Of a stretch of 9,731 bases of DNA, positions 6,737 to 9,731 are shown piece by piece. The translations under genes were made by a program, and so were the position numbers. The notes beneath the pieces are model-generated. The model did not search any database. It was given only the letters and a program-made list of their open reading frames with translations, and had not been told where the DNA came from. Origin of the DNA: Akkermansiaceae bacterium (GTDB taxonomy: Bacteria > Verrucomicrobiota > Verrucomicrobiia > Verrucomicrobiales > Akkermansiaceae); the NCBI GenBank assembly GCA_023301645.1, contig JALZUH010000109.1, forward strand, positions 1-9,731, written 5' to 3'. Each line of letters opens with the position of its first letter. Position 1 is the first letter of the stretch.

Positions 6737-7570
6737 TTATTCACTAGCCATCTTGAGTAGTCGATTTCGCAACTGCTTCGCCACATTAAGTGTTGCCGCT
6801 AGTCGGCCGTCCTCATTATCCTTCCACGTTTCCGAGGAATAAACGGAATGTGTCAGCAGGAGTTCACTCCCCTGCTCGATATCAATGGCTGACTTGCTCA
6901 CCAGACTCACCCAGCCAGCATCTAATAAATCAGGCATCCCCTGCATCGTATCCAGAGCAATGACTCCAGCTAGTTTCTCATCATCTTTGAGAACTAATCC
7001 AGCACGCTCCTTCAGCTCGCCTACATCGGCCACTACCAATGGCTCAAAGACGAATCGAATCGTCCTCGCAGGCTTATCCCGCGCCATAGCACTAGCGAGC
7101 ATCATCACCGTAGACACCGTATTCCCATCAGCCAGCTCACCATTCCCCGAGTAGCTGACACTCGCCACGATCACCTCTTCAGGGCGCACAACACCACGAA
7201 TATCCACAGAGAGACTTCTCCATAGTTTCCCATGAGCAGCCACCCCCTCACCCTTCGTCACAGTCAGTCCTAGATTCTGCGGGCCTAAGCCCCCCTCGAT
7301 CATCGACGCTGCGCGGTGCAGGCCAGCACGACCCTGCTCACTATCAATATCTCGCAGACCGATCCTATTGGTAAACTTATCGACCAAGCTCTCCAGCTCA
7401 CTCACCTTCATCTCACGCGCTACTAAGACCGAGTGCTCCTTCGCCTCCTCGCGCTCAAGGTGGAAATACATATACATGAAAATCGCCGTTCCCACGACCA
7501 CCCCAATAGGCAAGATCATGATCAGGATTTTATAAATCGGATTAGGCTTCGTAATTTCTATCTCAGACAT
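6737..7570 (-). CDS. Membrane-anchored M28-peptidase-like protein, probably catalytically inactive
   Basis: A 277-residue protein with one N-terminal transmembrane helix (about 13-35) and a probable coiled linker (37-66); the rest is likely periplasmic. The body follows an M28-type zinc aminopeptidase fold. EEVIVASVSYSGNGELADGN (131-150) matches the region that normally carries HYDS and the bridging Asp; KPARTIRFVFEP (166-177) matches the strand that ends in the catalytic Glu-Glu; and AGVIALDTMQG (201-211) matches the segment before the next zinc ligand. The expected His is Ser139, the Glu-Glu pair is absent after FVF, and I see no clear final ligand His. Asp148 and Asp207 may remain. Loss of function is inferred from this by-eye alignment; a role as a binding or scaffold protein is possible. 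It begins 9 nt after lpxB and is probably co-transcribed with it. The ATG at 7570 has no obvious Shine-Dalgarno. Confidence 0.8.
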   Translation of the reverse strand: MSEIEITKPNPIYKILIMILPIGVVVGTAIFMYMYFHLEREEAKEHSVLVAREMKVSELESLVDKFTNRIGLRDIDSEQGRAGLHRAASMIEGGLGPQNLGLTVTKGEGVAAHGKLWRSLSVDIRGVVRPEEVIVASVSYSGNGELADGNTVSTVMMLASAMARDKPARTIRFVFEPLVVADVGELKERAGLVLKDDEKLAGVIALDTMQGMPDLLDAGWVSLVSKSAIDIEQGSELLLTHSVYSSETWKDNEDGRLAATLNVAKQLRNRLLKMASE

Positions 7571-7579
7571 GTGAATGGA

Positions 7580-8722
7580 TCATTTAAGTAACTGGGCAAC
7601 CTCAGCAGCGGCACGCTCATGAGCACCTGGCTCACCTAGCTTCGAGCCTGTTTCGAGTAGACGCGAGCGCAATGCCTCGCGAGCGGGTAAATCATACATC
7701 AGCTCAGTGAGAAGCTTCTCCACCTGCTCAGGCTGGGCATTCCCCTGAATGAGCTCCTCCACCACCTTCTCGCCAGCGAGGATATTAACAATACCGATGA
7801 ACTTGATCTTCACTAGCAGACTACCGATCACCCATGTGGGCCACGCCACCTTATAGACCAAGCAATACGGCATCCCCAATACAGCAGCCTCAAGAGTCGC
7901 AGTGCCACTAGCCACCACGCCACAAGTAGCACGCTGCATCAGCGACTGACTTGTCCCAGTCCTCAGTGTGATCACATCAGGAGCACTCAGCCCGCCAGCA
8001 TCGATAATGCCCTGCATCTGAGCTGCCAGTTTATCAGAAGCCGCAGACGCCTCGAAGCGCAGCTCAGGATGATTAGTATGCATACGACGAGCAGTCTCCA
8101 CCATCAGCGGGAACAAACTCGCGATTTCACGCTCACGACTCCCGGGAAATAAACCAATCAGATCCTCAGCACGAGGTGTATCCTCCTTCTTCTCTGCCAG
8201 CTGATCGACGAGGGGGTGCCCCGTGAAGACCGTGCGCAGACCAGCATCTTGGAAAATAGGCTGCTCGAAAGGGAAAATACACATCATCAGGTCGAGAGCC
8301 TCCACCATCTTAGGAATGCGCCCCTTATGCCACGCCCACACCTGCGGACTGATGTAATAAGCAATTTTTATATCAGGTAGCCTCTCCCTCACCGCATAGG
8401 CAAATCTCAGGTTAAACCCCGGGTAATCAATCAGCACCAGCACCTCGGGATTGAGCTCCACGATCTCCGCCAGCATCTCATCAAACTGCTGCTTAAACCA
8501 ACGGTAATGCTTCGCCACCTCCCAGAAGCCCATCACAGCAGCCTGCTCCACCCAGTCACGGATACCATCTCCCCCCACAGCCCTCATCTCAGGGCCACCT
8601 GCACCATGAAAGCTCACCTCTGGCTGCTTCTCAGCCAAAGCCGACAACAAGCAAGCACCATGCATATCACCACTCACCTCGCCTGAGATGATGTAAATTG
8701 ATCTATTCTTCTCTCCGTTCAC
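7580..8722 (-). CDS. lpxB: Lipid-A-disaccharide synthase
   Basis: A GT19 glycosyltransferase that joins UDP-2,3-diacylglucosamine to lipid X, releasing UDP and forming the lipid A disaccharide at the inner membrane. Signatures in order are SGEVSGDMHG, FHGAGGPEM, DYPGFNLR, YYISPQVWAWHKGR, IFPFEQ, TGHPLVD, GLFPGSREREI, SGTATLEAAV and NILAGEKVVEELIQ. No ATG precedes the SGE motif. I prefer the GTG at 8722 (380 residues), which leaves 14 residues before Gly-Glu, as is usual for LpxB. An upstream TTG at 8764 would add 14 residues (394 in total) read from a T9-containing, repeat-rich stretch that looks intergenic. No Shine-Dalgarno supports either start. It is divergent from trmD and leads into the M28-like gene. 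Confidence 0.95.
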   Translation of the reverse strand: MNGEKNRSIYIISGEVSGDMHGACLLSALAEKQPEVSFHGAGGPEMRAVGGDGIRDWVEQAAVMGFWEVAKHYRWFKQQFDEMLAEIVELNPEVLVLIDYPGFNLRFAYAVRERLPDIKIAYYISPQVWAWHKGRIPKMVEALDLMMCIFPFEQPIFQDAGLRTVFTGHPLVDQLAEKKEDTPRAEDLIGLFPGSREREIASLFPLMVETARRMHTNHPELRFEASAASDKLAAQMQGIIDAGGLSAPDVITLRTGTSQSLMQRATCGVVASGTATLEAAVLGMPYCLVYKVAWPTWVIGSLLVKIKFIGIVNILAGEKVVEELIQGNAQPEQVEKLLTELMYDLPAREALRSRLLETGSKLGEPGAHERAAAEVAQLLK

Positions 8723-8750
8723 CAAGAACACGCTACGCACACAAAAAAAA

Positions 8751-8778
8751 ACTTCAAACTTCAATCAACAAACTTCAT
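8751..8778. repeat. Four in-register heptamers in the lpxB/trmD divergent region
   Basis: ACTTCAA (8751-8757), ACTTCAA (8758-8764), TCAACAA (8765-8771) and ACTTCAT (8772-8778) follow each other without gaps; the third copy is degenerate. An A9 run (8743-8751) adjoins the array. It lies between my preferred starts of lpxB (8722) and trmD (8791), so it may be a regulatory site for both genes, or a simple slippage-derived repeat. Confidence 0.6.
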
Positions 8779-8790
8779 GCTATTTCTATC

Positions 8791-9462
8791 GTGCAGATCG
8801 ACATCATCACCCTTTTCCCCGAAGTAGCCCTCGCCCCTCTCAGTGACAGCATCATTAAAAGAGCGCGCGAGCAAGGCATCGTAAGCATCGCCGCACACCA
8901 GCTACGTGACTGGTCTGAAGAGAAGCATAAGAAAACAGACGAATACCTCTGCGGCGGTGGCCAAGGCATGCTCCTCATGCCCGGCCCCATCTTCGCCGCC
9001 GTCGAAGACCTCCGCCGCGATGACACCAGAGTCATCCTCATGACACCTCAGGGCACCCCCTTTCGCCAGCAAGACGCCCAGAGACTCTCCACCTCCGAGC
9101 ACCTCATCATCCTCTGTGGGCACTACGAAGGAGTCGACCACCGCGTCATCGAAGCACTCGTCGACGAAGAAATATCCATCGGCGACTACGTCCTCACCAA
9201 TGGTGCCATCGCCGCCGCCGTCATCACCGACGCCATCACCCGCCTCATCCCCGGTGCCCTAGGAGACAGCCGCTCAGCCGTCGAAGAATCATTCAGCGAC
9301 CCAAACACCCTCGAAGCCCCAGCCTACACCAAGCCCAATGACTTCCGAGGCATGAAAGTCCCCCCCGTCCTACTCAGCGGCGACCACGGCAAAATCGCCA
9401 AGTGGAAAAAAGAACAAGCCCACCTACGCACAAAAGCTAATCGACCAGATTTGCTGGGGTAG
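8791..9462 (+). CDS. trmD: tRNA (guanine(37)-N(1))-methyltransferase
   Basis: A SPOUT-class, SAM-dependent methyltransferase making m1G37 in tRNAs with G36-G37, which prevents +1 frameshifting. Visible signatures are IDIITLFPE at the N-terminus, CGGGQGMLLMPGP (54-66), MTPQG (84-88), the knot segment LCGHYEGVDHRV (108-119), EEISIGDYVLTNG (126-138), the PAYTKP region (177-182) and the C-terminal PPVLLSGDHGKIAKWK. The 223 residues fall in the normal range. I chose the GTG at 8791 because the conserved N-terminus begins there; the open frame continues to an ATG at 8698, but that part runs over the lpxB start region and has no family match. No Shine-Dalgarno is visible. The usual GGE after DYVL is NGA here, and the catalytic Asp position before the YT.P motif appears to be Glu176; both seem to be known variants in other TrmDs. 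Wobble positions are unusually C-rich. It is the only complete plus-strand gene. Confidence 0.95.
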   Translation: MQIDIITLFPEVALAPLSDSIIKRAREQGIVSIAAHQLRDWSEEKHKKTDEYLCGGGQGMLLMPGPIFAAVEDLRRDDTRVILMTPQGTPFRQQDAQRLSTSEHLIILCGHYEGVDHRVIEALVDEEISIGDYVLTNGAIAAAVITDAITRLIPGALGDSRSAVEESFSDPNTLEAPAYTKPNDFRGMKVPPVLLSGDHGKIAKWKKEQAHLRTKANRPDLLG

Positions 9463-9492
9463 TGGGTTTGAGGTGTTGAGTCGAGCTAGCTG

Positions 9493-9508
9493 GAGTAGTT
9501 CGCTATTC
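9493..9508 (+). terminator. UUCG hairpin downstream of trmD
   Basis: GAGTAG (9493-9498) pairs with CTATTC (9503-9508), with one G-U pair, closing a TTCG loop (9499-9502). Outer arms can extend, with bulges, through CTGG (9490-9493) with CCAG (9512-9515) or AGCT with AGCT (9488-9491, 9518-9521). It lies 30 nt past the trmD stop, a natural terminator position, but no T-run follows. It could instead stabilise the trmD mRNA 3' end or be part of a leader for the next gene. Confidence 0.3.
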
Positions 9509-9521
9509 TACCCAGTCAGCT

Positions 9522-9525
9522 GGAG
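9522..9525 (+). promoter_or_regulatory. Possible Shine-Dalgarno of the edge ORF
   Basis: GGAG lies 10 nt upstream of the ATG at 9536, slightly longer than the optimum. It supports translation of the partial ORF that leaves the window. Confidence 0.3.
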
Positions 9526-9535
9526 TCTTTGAAGT

Positions 9536-9731
9536 ATGCTGCGGGAGCAAACCAATTTACTGCTGAGTAGTTATCGAAGCGTCTTGTTAGATGTTTTCTT
9601 TCGCAACCAAGATGCACTATATTCCACGGAGAAACCAAGAGCCAAAGTTATCAGCAACAGCCAGAATAAATACGGCATTGGATTTAGCTTTGATGACTTA
9701 GCACAAAAAAACCATTCCCTTTCTCAGGTGT
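9536..9731 (+). CDS. Partial unrecognised protein, N-terminal 65 residues, runs off the window
   Basis: An open frame starts at ATG 9536, right after an in-frame TGA (9530-9532), and stays open to the window end. The peptide begins MLREQTNLLLSSYRSVLLDV and continues through FFRNQDALYS, KPRAKVISNSQNKYG and IGFSFDDLAQ. I recognise no family. It looks soluble, with no signal peptide or membrane helix. A GGAG lies 10 nt upstream. Codon use is mixed, with many A/T wobble bases, unlike the C-rich wobble of trmD just before it, which could mean foreign origin or simply a return to ordinary composition. A 65-codon open frame can arise by chance, so this is tentative. A 35-codon minus-strand ORF overlaps it at 9571-9678. 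Confidence 0.4.
   Translation, partial: MLREQTNLLLSSYRSVLLDVFFRNQDALYSTEKPRAKVISNSQNKYGIGFSFDDLAQKNHSLSQV

Larger units (their letters stand above)
9488..9526 (+). repeat. Direct repeat AGCTGGAGT, two copies 30 bp apart
   Basis: The 9-mer occurs at 9488-9496 and 9518-9526. The first copy forms part of the left arm of the UUCG hairpin; the second carries the GGAG that could serve as Shine-Dalgarno for the edge ORF at 9536. Confidence 0.7.

Noticed and set aside
8761..8778. Minus-strand ATG at 8778 as the lpxB start
   Set aside because: That frame reads only five codons (MKFVD) before TGA and is not in frame with lpxB.
8780..8786. Extended -10 like TGCTATTTC just before trmD
   Set aside because: It matches only about half of the -10 consensus, has no matching -35 at normal spacing, and would put the start point within the start codon region.
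8698..8790. 31-residue N-terminal extension of TrmD from ATG 8698
   Set aside because: TrmD homology starts at the GTG at 8791; the extension runs across the lpxB start and the repeat array and has no family match.
9571..9678. Minus-strand 35-residue ORF starting MPYLFWLLLITLALG with a basic tail, like a small membrane protein
   Set aside because: It has no Shine-Dalgarno and lies opposite the longer edge ORF with better start signals. It remains a weak alternative, so I do not list it as a gene.

Overview
The window reads as a chromosomal housekeeping stretch from a Gram-negative-type (diderm) bacterium. Kdo transferase (waaA) and lipid-A-disaccharide synthase (lpxB) together show that the organism makes Kdo-lipid A. 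The unrecognised proteins and the form of the WaaA N-terminus remind me of Verrucomicrobiota, but this is recall-based inference and no rRNA is present to settle it. I see no transposase, CRISPR array, tRNA, phage gene or defence system.

Layout from left to right. A hairpin at 1-25 lies at the 3' end of the leftmost gene. Seven genes follow, and with lpxB they make eight in a row on the minus strand. Read in the direction of transcription, from right to left, these are: lpxB; a membrane-anchored protein with an M28-peptidase-like fold that seems to have lost its zinc site; an FtsB/DivIC-like division protein; a secreted protein of unknown function; a membrane-anchored AsmA-like protein; rsmD (16S rRNA m2G966 methyltransferase); waaA; and a 529-residue unknown protein with a basic disordered N-terminus. 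Spacing is tight from the secreted protein to waaA, including a 14-nt overlap between the AsmA-like gene and rsmD. That suggests one transcription unit. A second unit probably runs from lpxB into the M28-like gene. The FtsB-like gene may have its own promoter.

trmD (tRNA m1G37 methyltransferase) is on the plus strand, divergent from lpxB. The short region between them contains in-register 7-bp repeats. After trmD, base composition changes abruptly (C-rich to G/T-rich on the plus strand). The last 270 bases hold a UUCG hairpin and the start of a probable unrecognised plus-strand gene that leaves the window.

Functionally, the window combines outer-membrane lipid A synthesis (lpxB, waaA), probable envelope maintenance (AsmA-like and secreted proteins), cell division (FtsB-like) and RNA modification (rsmD, trmD). 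The points most worth following are the apparent pseudopeptidase co-transcribed with lpxB, the uncharacterised envelope proteins, and the composition break with an edge ORF. I did not find a convincing novel multi-gene system.
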